DNA from: Wylensekiella montiformis
GTDB lineage: Bacteria > Bacillota > Negativicutes > Selenomonadales > Selenomonadaceae
DNA: 64,000 bases
Reading direction: 5' to 3'
Assembly (NCBI RefSeq): GCF_009697385.1
Contig: NZ_VUNL01000009.1
Coordinates: 55,677-119,676, forward strand
Below, one piece after another: positions 63,850-64,000 of this stretch. Within the stretch, counting starts at the first letter, position 1; the number at the start of each line of letters is the position of its first letter. The notes below the pieces were generated by a model, which saw nothing but the letters and a program-made list of their open reading frames with translations, was not told the origin of the DNA and did not search any database. The translations under genes and the position numbers were made by a program.

Positions 63850-64000
63850 AAATGAGTCGCTGAGATGAGCGATGGGGCGAAAGCCTCAGGTGGTTCTCTG
63901 AAAACTAAACAATGCAACATGAATCATTTGTGATTCAAGCCAGATGTTTTTAAAACATCGATTGATTATGAACATAAGCAATCGGCAATTTCTTTACTAA
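63850..64000 (+). other. probable rrn operon leader (16S upstream region)
   Basis: There is no reading frame of interest. GAAAACTAAACAATGCAACATG and the AT-rich continuation resemble 16S leader sequence of Firmicutes. The mature 16S start (A/G-GAGTTTGATC) is not reached within the window. Confidence 0.65.

Overview
The window looks like the chromosome of a diderm Firmicute of the class Negativicutes (Selenomonas/Mitsuokella-like; genus not provable from here). The evidence is an outer-membrane porin with an N-terminal SLH domain (OmpM type), a CIRCE-controlled groESL operon, a glmS ribozyme, a meso-DAP-type MurE and many TTG/GTG starts behind strong Shine-Dalgarno sites. No SSU rRNA lies inside the window, but the last 270 bases are the promoter and leader region that normally precedes a 16S gene.

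Layout. (1) 1-3937: end of dxr, then rseP, ispG and proS (isoprenoid, membrane proteolysis and tRNA charging). (2) about 3938-15120: an inserted mobilizable element of about 11 kb carrying tet(W) with its attenuator leader, a methyltransferase gene, two regulators, a MobC/relaxase pair, a replication module (RepA, DnaC-like), TnpW, and a large serine recombinase. It appears to sit between the proS stop codon and the original proS terminator (15139-15192). (3) 15297-22617: a LevR-type sigma-54 activator, a sigma-54 promoter, a lactose/cellobiose-family PTS (EIIB, EIIC, EIIA), a MupG/DUF871 hydrolase and an SLH porin, which together read as one outer-membrane-to-cytosol sugar uptake route. (4) 22844-27759: an EAL protein, an Ntn-type amidohydrolase, tRNA-Pro, an ABC-F ATPase and rubrerythrin. 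(5) 28063-35231: tsaE-tsaB-rimI-tsaD (t6A synthesis), a PdtaS/PdtaR-like kinase with an ANTAR regulator, and groES-groEL. (6) 35232-38080: gene remnants, then the glmS ribozyme and glmS. (7) 38102-50323: an ABC importer, a GGDEF cyclase, a ZIP transporter, oligoendopeptidase F, two radical SAM proteins, a DUF1858 protein, a degenerate Lgt paralogue and a polysaccharide deacetylase. (8) 50410-63431: the division/cell-wall (dcw) cluster mraZ, rsmH, ftsL, murE, murF, mraY, murD, murG, murC, ddl, ftsQ, ftsZ, without ftsI, ftsW, murB or ftsA in their usual places. (9) 63444-64000: tRNA-Tyr, tRNA-Met and tandem rRNA-type promoters.

The least explained structure is a short dispersed intergenic repeat, found in five copies of varying length, mostly at gene 3' ends (15191, 30796, 39808, 45199, 48199). 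Other items worth a second look are the mosaic tet(W) element, the sigma-54/PTS/MupG/porin locus, the Lgt paralogue that has lost its catalytic positions, and the depleted dcw cluster.
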